DNA of 64,000 bases, taken from NCBI RefSeq assembly GCF_004217185.1, contig NZ_SHKL01000001.1, positions 5,516,001 through 5,580,000 of the forward strand. Reading direction: 5' to 3'. The position numbers and the translations under genes were made by a program. The notes beneath the pieces are model-generated. The model saw only the letters and a list, made by a program, of their open reading frames with translations. It was not told the DNA's origin and made no database searches. Below are positions 16,435 through 26,619 of this stretch, in pieces; within the stretch, counting starts at the first letter, position 1; each line of letters starts with the position of its first letter. This stretch comes from Pseudonocardia sediminis (GTDB lineage: Bacteria; Actinomycetota; Actinomycetes; Mycobacteriales; Pseudonocardiaceae).

Positions 16435-17850
16435 ATGGACGAGACGGACGGTCGGCGGAGCGGTACGGACATCGGGGACGATGACCGGCGGGGTGGGACG
16501 GACACGGACGTGGGGAGCTCGACGGCGCGGGCACGGGCGGAGCTGCACGACATGTGGCGGACCCGCCCGTCCCGGCCGCGCGACGACCGCAAGGTCGCCG
16601 GCGTGGCGTCGGCGATCGGGCGTCGCTACGACGTCGACCCGGTCCTGGTGCGGATCGCGTTCGTCGTCGCCGCGTTCTACGGCCCCGGTATCCCGCTCTA
16701 CCTCGCCGGGTGCGCCGCGCTCCCGGACGCCGGGTCGCCGCACCGTCCGGGACGCGGGCAGGCGGCGGCCCTGACGGTCACCGTCCTGGTCGCGTCGGCC
16801 GCCGTCGTCTCCGCACTGCTGTTCCTCGGCGCCGACGGGGGCTGGTTCCTGCCGATGCTGGCCAGCCTGGGCCTGCTGGTCGCGCTGCACGTGACGCGCG
16901 GGCGTCGCGGCCCGGCCGGGCGTGCCGTCGACGGCGGGCCGGCCGGTCCGGACACCCCGGCGACGGCCCACCACACGGGCCCCACCGCGCTCGTCGACCC
17001 GGCCGGCGGTCACGACCGTCCGGCGCCCGCCGGCCCGCCCGGGACCGGCGGTGACGCCACCGCCCCGGTCGCGAGCGACACCGCCGCCGACGGTGACGGC
17101 GCAGCCCCGGCGCGGGCCGACGCGGTCGCGCCCCCGCCCGCTCCCCCGTCCTGGGACCCGCTCGGCGCCGCCCCCTTCGCCTGGGACCTGCCGGAACCGG
17201 GCCCCGAGCCGGCCCCGCCCCTGCCGCCGCGGTCACGGCTCACCCCGATCACGCTCGGCATCGCACTCGTCGCCTCGGGCATCGTCGCGGTCCTCGCGCT
17301 GACCGCACCGGGCCTGTTCGGCGTGGCCGCGGTCCCGGCGACCGCGCTCGCGGTGGTCGGTGTCGGGCTCGTGGTCGGGGCGTTCCGCCACGTCGGACGG
17401 TGGCTGATCCCGTTCGCCCTCGTGCTCGCCGCGGCGACGTGGCTGGCCGCCGCCGTCCCCTGGGCCGATCTGGACGACGGGGTCGGTGATCTCACCGCCG
17501 CGCCGCAGACGGCGGCCCAGGTCGCCACCGAGTACCGCCGTGGCGCCGGCGACATCACCCTCGACCTGCGAGGTCTCGACCTCACGGCGACGCCCGGCGT
17601 CCCGGTGACCCCGGTCCGCACGTCGGCGCAGCTCGGCGTCGGGACGGTGACGGTGCTCGTCCCGCCCGGTGCGGACCTGGTGGCCCGCGGCGACGTCGGG
17701 GTCGGCGACATCTCGCTGGACGGCCGGGCCGTCGACGGTGCCCCGGTCTCGACGACCGTGAACGACCCCGGCTCGGACGGTCCGGGCGGACGTCCGATCG
17801 AGCTCGACCTGCACGCCGAGGTCGGCTCCGTGGTGGTGACCCGTGGCTGA
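16435..17850 (+). CDS. PspC/LiaF-like membrane protein (EsrI-like)
   Basis: The 471-residue protein starts with a charged Asp/Arg head, followed by a PspC domain (KVAGVASAIGRRYDVDPVLV, about residues 57-95). A pair of membrane helices and a Pro/Ala-rich cytoplasmic linker of about 120 residues come next. A second hydrophobic block with three to four helices lies at about 265-345. The C-terminal 100 residues form a beta-rich domain with GDITLDLRGL and LGVGTVTVLVPPG, the cell-wall-active-antibiotics-response (LiaF C-terminal) pattern. With the divergent kinase and regulator it makes a three-component envelope-stress system, in which such proteins inhibit the kinase when there is no stress. That role is inferred from EsrISR/LiaFSR. 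Confidence 0.8.
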   Translation: MDETDGRRSGTDIGDDDRRGGTDTDVGSSTARARAELHDMWRTRPSRPRDDRKVAGVASAIGRRYDVDPVLVRIAFVVAAFYGPGIPLYLAGCAALPDAGSPHRPGRGQAAALTVTVLVASAAVVSALLFLGADGGWFLPMLASLGLLVALHVTRGRRGPAGRAVDGGPAGPDTPATAHHTGPTALVDPAGGHDRPAPAGPPGTGGDATAPVASDTAADGDGAAPARADAVAPPPAPPSWDPLGAAPFAWDLPEPGPEPAPPLPPRSRLTPITLGIALVASGIVAVLALTAPGLFGVAAVPATALAVVGVGLVVGAFRHVGRWLIPFALVLAAATWLAAAVPWADLDDGVGDLTAAPQTAAQVATEYRRGAGDITLDLRGLDLTATPGVPVTPVRTSAQLGVGTVTVLVPPGADLVARGDVGVGDISLDGRAVDGAPVSTTVNDPGSDGPGGRPIELDLHAEVGSVVVTRG

Positions 17851-18070
17851 GGACGGACGGTCCCGCGGGCGGGGCGCACCCGACCCGGTCGCGCTGATCT
17901 GCGGGCTGCTCGCCCTCGTCGTGGCCGGCTACGGCTACTCGGGGCTGACCCCGGGAACCGGCGTCGACCTGCGCTGGGGCCTCGCCGTGGTGGCCGTCCT
18001 GGCCGGCGTGTCATTCATTGTGATGAGCCTGCGCGGTAGCGGTAACTCCCGGACCACTTCGGACGACTAA
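17843..18070 (+). CDS. Two-helix small membrane protein coupled to the PspC/LiaF-like gene
   Basis: This 75-residue protein has two membrane helices (ALICGLLALVVAGYGYSG and WGLAVVAVLAGVSFIVM) and short charged ends. Its GTG at 17843 overlaps the 3' end of the PspC/LiaF-like gene by 8 bp, so translation is probably coupled. I know no family name for it. Position suggests an accessory of the envelope-stress sensor. A pair of hairpins follows the stop. Confidence 0.65.
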   Translation: MAEDGRSRGRGAPDPVALICGLLALVVAGYGYSGLTPGTGVDLRWGLAVVAVLAGVSFIVMSLRGSGNSRTTSDD

Positions 18071-18133
18071 CAGGCATCGGTCACCGGCAAGCTGGGGAGC
18101 ATTGCCGGAGGCCGCTCCGCCCGCGCAGTCGCG

Positions 18134-18206
18134 GGCCCGACGGGGGTCGGGCCGTCTGTGGACGTGGGCGGCCCGGGGCGGGGCCGGTTCCACCGGCCCC
18201 GCCCCG
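18134..18206. terminator. Two consecutive hairpins, bidirectional terminator
   Basis: The first stem is 18134-18141/18146-18153 with a GGGG loop. The second is a perfect 15-bp stem, 18174-18188/18192-18206, with a 3-nt loop. They separate the + strand membrane protein gene from guaA, which converges on it. Confidence 0.85.
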
Positions 18207-18230
18207 TTCACGTCGGGCCCGCCACCGGGC

Positions 18231-19781
18231 TCACTCCCACTCGATGGTGCCCGGGGGCTTGCTCGTCACGTCGAGGACCACGCGGTTGACCTCGGCCACC
18301 TCGTTCGTGATCCGGGTGGAGATCCGCTCCAGGACGTCGTAGGGCAGGCGGGTCCAGTCCGCGGTCATCGCGTCCTCGGAGCTGACCGGGCGCAGCACGA
18401 TCGGGTGCCCGTAGGTCCGGCCGTCGCCCTGCACGCCGACACTGCGGACGTCGGCCAGCAGCACCACCGGGCACTGCCAGATCTCGGCGTCCAGTCCGGC
18501 CGTGGTGAGTTCGTCGCGGGCGATCGCGTCCGCCGCGCGCAGCGTCTCCAACCGCTCCGCGGTGACCTCGCCGATGATCCGGATGCCGAGCCCCGGACCG
18601 GGGAACGGCTGCCGGTTGACGATCACCTCGGGCAGCCCGAGCTCGGCGCCGACGGTGCGGACCTCGTCCTTGAACAACGCCCGCAGCGGCTCGACCAGGG
18701 CGAACTCGATGTCGTCCGGCAGACCGCCGACGTTGTGGTGGCTCTTGATCGTCGCCGTCCCGGACCCGCCCCCGGACTCCACGACGTCGGGGTAGAGCGT
18801 CCCCTGCACCAGGAACCCGACATGCTCCTCCGCCGCGACCTCTGCCGTGGCGGCCTCGAACACCCGGATGAACTCCCGGCCGATGATCTTGCGCTTCTCC
18901 TCCGGGTCGGTCACCCCGGCGAGCGCGCCGAGGAACCGGTCACGGGCGTCGACGACGTGCAGGTTCGCGCCCGTCGCGGCGACGAAGTCCTTCTCCACCT
19001 GCTCGCGCTCGCCGGAGCGCAGCAGCCCGAGGTCGACGAACACGCACGTCAGACGGTCCCCGATGGCCCGCTGCACGAGCGCGGCGGCGACCGCGGAGTC
19101 GACCCCGCCGGACAGGCCGCAGATCGCCCGGCCCTCCCCGATCTGCTCGCGGACCGCGGCGACGGTGTCGTCGATGATCGAGGCGGTGGTCCAGCTCGGC
19201 GCGATGCCCGCGACGTCGTGCAGGAACCGGCGCAGCACCTCCTGCCCGTGCGGGGAGTGTCCGACCTCCGGGTGGTACTGCACGCCGGCCAGGCGCCGGT
19301 CGGTGTCCTCGAACGCCGCGACCGCGACCCTGTCCGAGGACGCGGTGACGGTGAAGCCCTCCGGCGCGGCGACGACCGAGTCGCCGTGGCTCATCCACAC
19401 CGGGTGCTTCGCGGGCAGCCCGCCGTGCAGCGTGCCGGTGGTGCCGGTGAGGTTCAGCTCGGTGCGCCCGTACTCGCGGGTCCCGTCGTGCGCGACCTCG
19501 CCGCCGAGCGCACGGGCCATCGCCTGGAAGCCGTAGCAGAGCCCGAGCACCGGGATACCCGCGGAGAACAGCGCGCCGTCGACGGCGGGAGCGTCGTCGG
19601 CGTAGACACTCGCCGGACCGCCGGAGAGGATCACCGCGGCCGGGTTCCTCGCCACGATCTCGGAGACCGGCGTGCTCGCCGGCACGATCTCGGAGTACAC
19701 GTCGGCCTCCCGCACGCGGCGGGCGATCAGCTGCGCGTACTGGGCTCCGTAGTCCACGACAAGGACGGTCGGCGTCTCCAC
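18231..19781 (-). CDS. guaA: GMP synthase (glutamine-hydrolysing)
   Basis: GuaA aminates XMP to GMP using glutamine and ATP, the last step of guanine nucleotide synthesis. The class I amidotransferase domain covers about residues 1-190, with nucleophile Cys82 (LGLCYGFQ) and the His/Glu pair in YHPEVGHS. The ATP pyrophosphatase domain starts near 220 with the P-loop [10 protein letters not shown]. The C-terminal dimerisation domain ends [12 protein letters not shown] 19781 gives 516 residues, the family length, and TACCCT lies 6 nt upstream, so the message appears leaderless. guaB3 and guaB2 follow within 5 kb on the same strand. Confidence 0.97.
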   Translation of the reverse strand: METPTVLVVDYGAQYAQLIARRVREADVYSEIVPASTPVSEIVARNPAAVILSGGPASVYADDAPAVDGALFSAGIPVLGLCYGFQAMARALGGEVAHDGTREYGRTELNLTGTTGTLHGGLPAKHPVWMSHGDSVVAAPEGFTVTASSDRVAVAAFEDTDRRLAGVQYHPEVGHSPHGQEVLRRFLHDVAGIAPSWTTASIIDDTVAAVREQIGEGRAICGLSGGVDSAVAAALVQRAIGDRLTCVFVDLGLLRSGEREQVEKDFVAATGANLHVVDARDRFLGALAGVTDPEEKRKIIGREFIRVFEAATAEVAAEEHVGFLVQGTLYPDVVESGGGSGTATIKSHHNVGGLPDDIEFALVEPLRALFKDEVRTVGAELGLPEVIVNRQPFPGPGLGIRIIGEVTAERLETLRAADAIARDELTTAGLDAEIWQCPVVLLADVRSVGVQGDGRTYGHPIVLRPVSSEDAMTADWTRLPYDVLERISTRITNEVAEVNRVVLDVTSKPPGTIEWE

Positions 19782-19787
19782 CGGGCC

Positions 19788-19793
19788 AGGGTA
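19788..19793 (-). promoter_or_regulatory. -10 element TACCCT of guaA
   Basis: Read on the minus strand, TACCCT ends 6 nt before the GTG start of guaA at 19781. There is no ribosome binding site. Confidence 0.55.
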
Positions 19794-19856
19794 ACGAGCA
19801 CCGGCACCCGCACCGCCGCTGCGTGTCCGACGGCACCGGCCCGTCCCTCGGGCGCA

Positions 19857-19924
19857 CCTCACACGGGTTCACCCCACCTCACACACGTCGTACGGCATGT
19901 GAGGAGAACCGGAGCCGTGTGAGG
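19857..19924. repeat. Palindromic repeat with core CCTCACACG
   Basis: Two direct copies (19857-19865, 19877-19887) and two inverted copies (19896-19904, 19916-19924) of CCTCACACG form an imperfect inverted repeat about 68 bp long. It lies between guaA and the next gene on the same strand, and no coding sequence is visible. Confidence 0.65.
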
Positions 19925-19929
19925 TCGCG

Positions 19930-20394
19930 TCAGGCGGAGGAGGGGTCCTCGTGGCGGCCGAGGGATCGGCTCCCGGGCGGCTGGACGGGGCCGAGCAGGG
20001 CGCGCAGGTCGGCGGCGGCCGAGGCGGGGCTGTCGAGGTCCACGGCGACGACCGGGGCGACCTTGCGCAGGGCCGTCACCACGGCGGGGTCGGCGAGGTC
20101 GTGGGTCCGGCCCACCGCGCCGGTGACGATCACGCTCGGCCGGAGCTTCGCGACTGCGGCGGGGTCGGGTGAGCGGGCCTCGCCCACCGAGGCCACGCCG
20201 TCCAGCGACCCGGCGCAGCCGACGAGGTTCGCGCCCAGCTCGACCAGGAGCGCCCCGACCGACTCGTCGGTGGCGAGCACCGTCCGGACCGGGCCACCCA
20301 GCGGGACCGAGGTCCCGGTCGCGTCGACGAACGGGCGTCCGCCGCCCATCACCGAGGCGGCGGTGACCCGGGCGCGGGGATCGGGCGGGTTCAT
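19930..20394 (-). CDS. Short protein resembling one lobe of a class III periplasmic binding protein
   Basis: Residues 35-135 of this 154-residue protein follow the pattern of the N-terminal lobe of BtuF/FepB-type binding proteins. VRTVLATDESVGALLVELG is followed by GVASVGEARSPDPAAVAKL and PSVIVTGAVG. There is no signal peptide or lipobox, and the second lobe that closes over the ligand is missing. No transporter genes adjoin it. It could be a decayed remnant, or a small cytoplasmic protein that keeps the fold for another use. Codon use is normal, so it is kept as a gene of unknown function. Confidence 0.6.
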   Translation of the reverse strand: MNPPDPRARVTAASVMGGGRPFVDATGTSVPLGGPVRTVLATDESVGALLVELGANLVGCAGSLDGVASVGEARSPDPAAVAKLRPSVIVTGAVGRTHDLADPAVVTALRKVAPVVAVDLDSPASAAADLRALLGPVQPPGSRSLGRHEDPSSA

Positions 20395-20603
20395 GGGCGG
20401 GCCCCCTCGTCGTCGGCGGGCGCGGAGATCACGGCGCCCGGTGCCACTATCGCACCGCCGGCCGCCGGCGTCCTTCGCCGGACGGGCCGCCCGTGCCGTC
20501 CCGGGGCTGGCCGCACCCCGCTGCCGCCGCGCAGAATGCGCAGGGCGCGGAGATCACGCCCGGGGACCGGCCGCGCCGCCGACGACGACGGACAGGACTC
20601 ACC

Positions 20604-20855
20604 ATGCCGATGCTCGACCCGCTCGCGACGTTCCTGATGCGCATCCAGGCCGCCGGCAACGACGTCGCCCCGGTCTCGGCCCTGTTCCGCGCCGGGCCGG
20701 ACGCCACCGACGACCAGAAGGCCATGGCCGAGCAGCTCGCCCGGCGCGCGTACGAGGGCGGGCTGATCGCGGACACCGGCACCCCGGACGACGGACCGGC
20801 GCGCGTCGCGGTCACCGCCGCCGGCGAGCAGTTCCTCGTCGACTGCGGACTCTGA
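20604..20855 (+). CDS. Small protein of unknown function
   Basis: This 83-residue soluble protein has a helical N-terminal half (LDPLATFLMRIQAAG, then KAMAEQLARRAYEGGLI). A short C-terminal strand region, ARVAVTAAGEQFLVD, resembles the wing of a small helix-turn-helix domain; this is a weak resemblance. ATG 20604 has AGGA about 9 nt upstream. The open frame extends further upstream, but that part is Arg/Pro-rich and atypical. It stands alone between two divergently and co-directionally placed genes. Confidence 0.55.
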   Translation: MPMLDPLATFLMRIQAAGNDVAPVSALFRAGPDATDDQKAMAEQLARRAYEGGLIADTGTPDDGPARVAVTAAGEQFLVDCGL

Positions 20856-21020
20856 CCGAGCCTTCCCCGGAGCGGGCCGTCCCCGCCACCGGACGACCGC
20901 TCATCGGGTAAACGATCCCCAGAATTGATGATCTTCGTTAACGACGACGCCCTCTCCGGCGCTACCTGATCAGCAGCCGTGCGCATGCCGGCTCGTCAGC
21001 GTCGAAAGGTGGCTCCCGTC

Positions 21021-22022
21021 ATGGCCCGAAAATCCGTCCTCGTCGCGGCGGTCGTCGTGGCCGGCCTCGGTCTGGCCGGCTGCGGCTCCGCCGGTGCCGC
21101 ACCCGCGTCCCGGCCGGCCTCGACGCCGGTGTCGGCGGCGTCGGGGTCCACCGGCACGGCGGACGACGCCTCGGGCATCGCCCGCCCGGTCGCCGGGGTC
21201 GGCGCCGAGACCGTGCGCGTGGTCCGGGTCGTCGACGGCGACACCTTCGACATCGGCGGCGGAGAGCGCGTCCGGGTGCTCGGGATCGACTCGTGCGAGG
21301 CGGGGACCCCCGGTGGCACGCGGGCGTCCGACGACGCCGGGGACCTGCTCGCCGGCCGCACCGTCGTCCTCACCCGGGAGCAGGGTGTGGACCGCGACCC
21401 GAGCGACCGGCTGCTGCGCTACGTCGCGACCCGCGACGGCGACCTCGGCCGGCTGATGGCCGCGCGCGACCACACCGCGGTGTTCGACGGCCGCAACGAC
21501 GCCGACGGGTCCTACCTCTCCGACCTGCGTGAACGCGACCGCGACGGCCGCGACTGCGGTGACTCCGGCTCCGCGGGGTCGACGTTCGGGCCGGGCTACA
21601 CCTACGGCGGCCACGACAGGTCCTACGAGTGGTCCGGCGACACGTGGTCGCACAGCGATCGGTCGCACAACGACTGGTCCCACGACGGCTACGACCACGA
21701 CTGGTCCGACGACCACCCGCGCCCGACCCACCCGTCGACGCCGCCGACCACGCCCACGACGCCGTCGGATCCCTCGACCGGACCGTCGCTGCCGAACCTG
21801 CCCGGACTCCCGAGCCTGCCGGGCGTCCCCGGGCTCCCGAGCATTCCCGGACTCCCGAGCATCCCCGGGCTCCCCGGCACGGGGACGGGCACGGGCGGAT
21901 CCACCGGAAGCGGTACAGGAAACGGGACCGGGACCGGCGGGGCGACCGGGACGGGCACAGGGACCGGCACCGGATCGGGCTCCACCGGCAGCACGTCGCC
22001 CGGCGGCACCCCGACCTCCTGA
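21021..22022 (+). CDS. Lipoprotein with a staphylococcal-nuclease-like domain
   Basis: A lipobox LAGC places the lipidated Cys at residue 21, after a hydrophobic signal peptide. The SNase-like domain covers about residues 70-170, with VVRVVDGDTFDIGGG, RVLGIDSCEA (the Glu of SNase) and SDRLLRYVA (the Arg of SNase). It may act as an extracytoplasmic nuclease, but I cannot see the complete SNase set and the domain is short. The C-terminal half is low complexity: a His/Ser/Asp/Trp-rich stretch, then Pro-Gly-Leu repeats (PGLPSIPGLPS) and Gly/Thr repeats. ATG 21021 fits the signal peptide. It is convergent with guaB3, and a hairpin lies between. Confidence 0.75.
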   Translation: MARKSVLVAAVVVAGLGLAGCGSAGAAPASRPASTPVSAASGSTGTADDASGIARPVAGVGAETVRVVRVVDGDTFDIGGGERVRVLGIDSCEAGTPGGTRASDDAGDLLAGRTVVLTREQGVDRDPSDRLLRYVATRDGDLGRLMAARDHTAVFDGRNDADGSYLSDLRERDRDGRDCGDSGSAGSTFGPGYTYGGHDRSYEWSGDTWSHSDRSHNDWSHDGYDHDWSDDHPRPTHPSTPPTTPTTPSDPSTGPSLPNLPGLPSLPGVPGLPSIPGLPSIPGLPGTGTGTGGSTGSGTGNGTGTGGATGTGTGTGTGSGSTGSTSPGGTPTS

Positions 22023-22041
22023 GCCGCCGGCACCTCACGTC

Positions 22042-22070
22042 CGTCCACGCCGGTGACCCCGGCGTGGGCG
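22042..22070. terminator. Hairpin between the SNase-like lipoprotein gene and guaB3
   Basis: The stem 22046-22053/22059-22066 extends outward with wobble or mismatched pairs to 22042/22070. It lies between the convergent stops at 22022 and 22078. Confidence 0.6.
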
Positions 22071-22077
22071 GGCGGGC

Positions 22078-23202
22078 TCAGGCCCGGATGGTCAGGCCCA
22101 CCCGCTGGAACTCCTTGAGGTCGGAGTAGCCGGTCTTGGCCATAGCCCGGCGCAGGGCGCCGAACAGGTTCGTGGTGCCGTAGGGGCTCTCGGTCGGCCC
22201 GAAGAGCACCTGCTCCAGCGGACGCCCGGAGCCGGCCAGGCCGGTCACCTCGGAGCGCGGCAGCGACGGGTGCGCCGCCGTGGAGGTCCAGTAGAGACCG
22301 CCCGCGGGGGCCTCCTCGGCGTCGGCGAGCTGCTCGCCCAGCATCACCGCGTCGGCGCCGCAGGCGATGGCCCGGGCGATGTCACCGGAGGTGCCCATGC
22401 CGCCGTCGGCGATCACGTGGACGTAGCGGCCGCCGGTCTCGTCGAGGTAGTCGCGGCGCGCGGCCGCGGAGTCGACGATCGCGGTGGCCATCGGGACGCC
22501 GACGCCGAGGACCTCGTCGGTCGTCGTCGCGCTGGACTGCCCGTACCCGACGATGACGCCGGCCGCGCCGGTGCGCATCAGGTGCAGCGCCGTGCGGTAG
22601 TCACCGACCCCGCCCGCGACGACCGGGACGTCGAGGTCGGCGATGAAGTCCTTGAGGTTGAGCGGCTCGTCGTCCGAGACGTGCTCGGCGGAGATGATCG
22701 TGCCCTGCACGACGAGGATCTCCACGCCGGCCTTGAGCAGCGCCGGGGTGAGCTCGCGGGCGCGCTGCGGGCTGACACGCGCCGCGACCGGCGTGCCGGA
22801 GTCGCGCAGCGGACGCAGCGCCTCGGTGATCAGGTCGGTCTGGATCGGCGCGCGGTGCAGCTCCTGCAGCACGGCCTGGGCGCTGTCCGGGTCGTCCCCG
22901 GCGGCGGCCGCGACGACCTGGGCCAGGGCGGCCTCGGGGTCGGCGTGCCGGGCCCACAGGCCCTCGGCGTTGAGCACCCCGAGCCCGCCGAGCTTGCCCA
23001 GCGCGGCGGCACTGGCCGGGGACACCACCGCATCCGTCGGGTGGGTCAGCAGCGGGATGTCGAAGCGGTAGGCGTCCAGCTGCCAGGCCGTCGACACCGC
23101 CTTCGAGCTCCGGGTCCGACGGGACGGGACGATCTCGATCTGGTCGAGGTCGTAGGCACGACGGGCCTCCCGGCCCATCCCGATCTCCACGAGGTCACGC
23201 AC
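22078..23202 (-). CDS. guaB3: GuaB3 family IMP dehydrogenase-related protein
   Basis: This 374-residue TIM-barrel protein of the IMPDH/GMP-reductase superfamily lacks CBS domains and corresponds to Rv3410c. It starts VRDLVEIGMGREARRAYDLD, the GuaB3 signature. The barrel phosphate loops HVIADGGMGTSGDIARAI and CGADAVMLGEQL are present. At the catalytic loop the sequence is VGYGQSSATTTDEVLG, with no Cys, so the standard IMPDH thioimidate chemistry seems impossible. It lies 44 bp downstream of guaB2, but TAGGGT 6 nt before its GTG suggests its own leaderless start. The reaction is not known to me. Confidence 0.88.
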   Translation of the reverse strand: MRDLVEIGMGREARRAYDLDQIEIVPSRRTRSSKAVSTAWQLDAYRFDIPLLTHPTDAVVSPASAAALGKLGGLGVLNAEGLWARHADPEAALAQVVAAAAGDDPDSAQAVLQELHRAPIQTDLITEALRPLRDSGTPVAARVSPQRARELTPALLKAGVEILVVQGTIISAEHVSDDEPLNLKDFIADLDVPVVAGGVGDYRTALHLMRTGAAGVIVGYGQSSATTTDEVLGVGVPMATAIVDSAAARRDYLDETGGRYVHVIADGGMGTSGDIARAIACGADAVMLGEQLADAEEAPAGGLYWTSTAAHPSLPRSEVTGLAGSGRPLEQVLFGPTESPYGTTNLFGALRRAMAKTGYSDLKEFQRVGLTIRA

Positions 23203-23208
23203 GGGGCA

Positions 23209-23214
23209 ACCCTA
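23209..23214 (-). promoter_or_regulatory. -10 element TAGGGT of guaB3
   Basis: Read on the minus strand, TAGGGT ends 6 nt before the GTG at 23202. It lies in the 44-bp gap after guaB2, suggesting an internal leaderless promoter. Confidence 0.5.
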
Positions 23215-23246
23215 ACCGGCGGTACCGACGGCGGTGAGCGGAGGCT

Positions 23247-24815
<1,569 letters not shown>

Positions 24816-24944
24816 TCATCCTACGTCCCGGCCCGGCGTGGGCCCGGTCACGGGCGGGCCGGGGCGGCGGACGGCAAACCCCCTGCACCGGAGGGCCTCC
24901 GGGATCGCCGAGCGGGGCCGCGCGACCGTGACCGTCCGGCCGAG

Positions 24945-24950
24945 TACCGT
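24945..24950 (+). promoter_or_regulatory. -10 element TACCGT of the DUF5319 gene
   Basis: TACCGT ends 7 nt before the GTG at 24958. There is no ribosome binding site, so the transcript appears leaderless. Confidence 0.6.
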
Positions 24951-24957
24951 GTACGGC

Positions 24958-25356
24958 GTGTCACCAGAGGCCCTGCCACCGGACCCGTTTGCCGGAGACC
25001 CGGACGACCCGGCTCTGCGCATGGACGCCCTGGACACGGACGCGATGTCGGACGGCGACGAGGACGGCGGGCCCTTGACCGAGTCCGACCGCAGCGAGAT
25101 CCTCGCCGATCTCGCCGACCTCGCCGTCTACCAGGCGCTGCTGTCCGGTCGCGGCGTCCGCGGCGTGGTCGTGGACTGCGCCGACTGCGGGGAGCAGCAC
25201 TTCCACGAGTGGAGCCTGCTGCGGGCCAGCCTGCAGCAGCTGCTCGACGAGGGGCAGATGCGCCCGCACGAGCCGGCCTACGACCCGGATCCGGCCCACT
25301 ACGTCACGTGGGAGTACTGCCGCGGCTACGCGGACGCGACCCTCAGCGACGACTGA
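24958..25356 (+). CDS. DUF5319 family protein (Rv3412-like)
   Basis: The protein has 132 residues, with an acidic head rich in Asp and Pro (DPFAGDPDDPALRMDALD). A compact domain follows with VVDCADCGEQHFHEWSLL and HYVTWEYCRGYADA. Two Cys in CADC, a His pair and one more Cys could bind a metal, but this is a guess. The family is conserved beside guaB and sigD in actinobacteria (Rv3412 in M. tuberculosis) and its function is unknown. It is divergent from guaB, and a strong hairpin follows the stop. Confidence 0.85.
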   Translation: MSPEALPPDPFAGDPDDPALRMDALDTDAMSDGDEDGGPLTESDRSEILADLADLAVYQALLSGRGVRGVVVDCADCGEQHFHEWSLLRASLQQLLDEGQMRPHEPAYDPDPAHYVTWEYCRGYADATLSDD

Positions 25357-25397
25357 GACGCCGGGGCGCCCACGACCGCCCGGTCCCACGACAGCTC

Positions 25398-25439
25398 ACG
25401 ACGAAGGCCCCGGAGACGGTTCTCCGGGGCCTTCGTCGT
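25398..25439. terminator. Perfect 19-bp bidirectional terminator
   Basis: Stem 25398-25416/25421-25439 is perfect with a CGGT loop. It lies between the convergent DUF5319 and anti-sigma factor genes. Confidence 0.9.
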
Positions 25440-25457
25440 ACTACGGGGTGCCGCGAC

Positions 25458-26618
25458 CTAGTTCGGCGTGCTGCTCACCGCGCCGGAACTCGACGACGAC
25501 GTCGTCGGGTCCGACGTCCCCTCGCCGGAGGCCGTGGGCCGCGTGGTCGGACCGGTCGTCGACGGGTCCACCGATCCCTCGGGGGTCGGCGACGTCGGCG
25601 GCGGCGGAGTCGGCGAGGTCGTCGGGATCGCCGACGGGTCCGTCGTCGACGGGTCCGTCGCCTCCGGCCCCTGCACCGCGCGCGGGTCCGTGGGGCCGCC
25701 CTGGCCCGGCGTGCCTGCACCCGGTGCGGTCCCGGGCGTCCCGGAGCCGGACGACGGGCCGTTCGGCGACGCCGGTGTCCCCGCGCCCGGGGCCGGTGCC
25801 GGGGCGGGTGCCGGGTCCGCCTCGCCCTCGGCCGCCGGCGGCTGCGGTGCCGCCGTCCCGTTCCTCAACGGTGCGGACGGGTCAGTCGGCGTCCCCGGCG
25901 GGGTCTCCGCCACCTTCGCGACGAGGAAGTCCGACTGCTGGCTGAAGTAGGTCTGCTGCTGACCCGGCTCCACCTTCGACAGCAGCGGTGCCAGCGCGGC
26001 GAGATCCTGCTGCGCGCCCACTGTGTCGCCGGCGGCGAGCTTGGCGTTGACCCGCTCGATCCCGGTGCGCAGGTCGCTCGCGGCCTGGACCTGCTCGGCC
26101 CGCTCGCTGTAGAGCACCTTGGAGACGCCCCACAGCGTGTCGCCCGGGACCGCCTCGTGCGCCCCGATCGACACCGCGGCCAGCGCCACCGCGGCGACGG
26201 CGGCCGCCGCGGCGATCGGCCGCAGGTAGCTCACCCCGCGACGCGACGGGCGGGACGGCTGCAGCATCTGTGCCGCGACGTCCGGCTCGACCAGCGCCGG
26301 GATCGGCTCGGCGTCGACGTCGGCCTTCCAGGACGCGAGCATCGCGACCAGCCGGTCGTCGGAGTCGTAGCCGCCCCGGCCGGAGCCGGTCATGCCCATC
26401 CCCGACGACAGAGCGTTGATCAGCTCGTCGTCGGCCTGCAGCTCGACGAGGTCGATCGGGCCCTCGTCGTCGAGCTCGTACTCGAAACGGTGGGTCGGGG
26501 CGGCGGCGTGCGCATGCCCGTTCGTACCGAACCGGCCCTGACGTACGTTGCCGAACGGATCCGTGTCGTCCGGGCGGGGAGGACGTCGATCGGAACCGTG
26601 ATTTCCGAGATCACGCAT
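25458..26618 (-). CDS. rsdA: Anti-sigma-D factor RsdA
   Basis: This 386-residue single-pass membrane anti-sigma factor has a cytoplasmic half holding the sigma-binding segment (about residues 48-75, DEGPIDLVELQADDELINAL), as in RsdA of M. tuberculosis. A basic stretch and a membrane helix at about 132-153 follow. The exterior part has a helical region (about 155-225) and a Pro/Thr/Ser-rich tail of about 150 residues. In mycobacteria RsdA is degraded by ClpXP after regulated proteolysis, releasing SigD. It follows sigD after 1 nt and is surely co-transcribed. The long Pro/Thr tail probably reaches into the wall. Confidence 0.88.
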   Translation of the reverse strand: MRDLGNHGSDRRPPRPDDTDPFGNVRQGRFGTNGHAHAAAPTHRFEYELDDEGPIDLVELQADDELINALSSGMGMTGSGRGGYDSDDRLVAMLASWKADVDAEPIPALVEPDVAAQMLQPSRPSRRGVSYLRPIAAAAAVAAVALAAVSIGAHEAVPGDTLWGVSKVLYSERAEQVQAASDLRTGIERVNAKLAAGDTVGAQQDLAALAPLLSKVEPGQQQTYFSQQSDFLVAKVAETPPGTPTDPSAPLRNGTAAPQPPAAEGEADPAPAPAPAPGAGTPASPNGPSSGSGTPGTAPGAGTPGQGGPTDPRAVQGPEATDPSTTDPSAIPTTSPTPPPPTSPTPEGSVDPSTTGPTTRPTASGEGTSDPTTSSSSSGAVSSTPN

Positions 26619-26619
26619 C

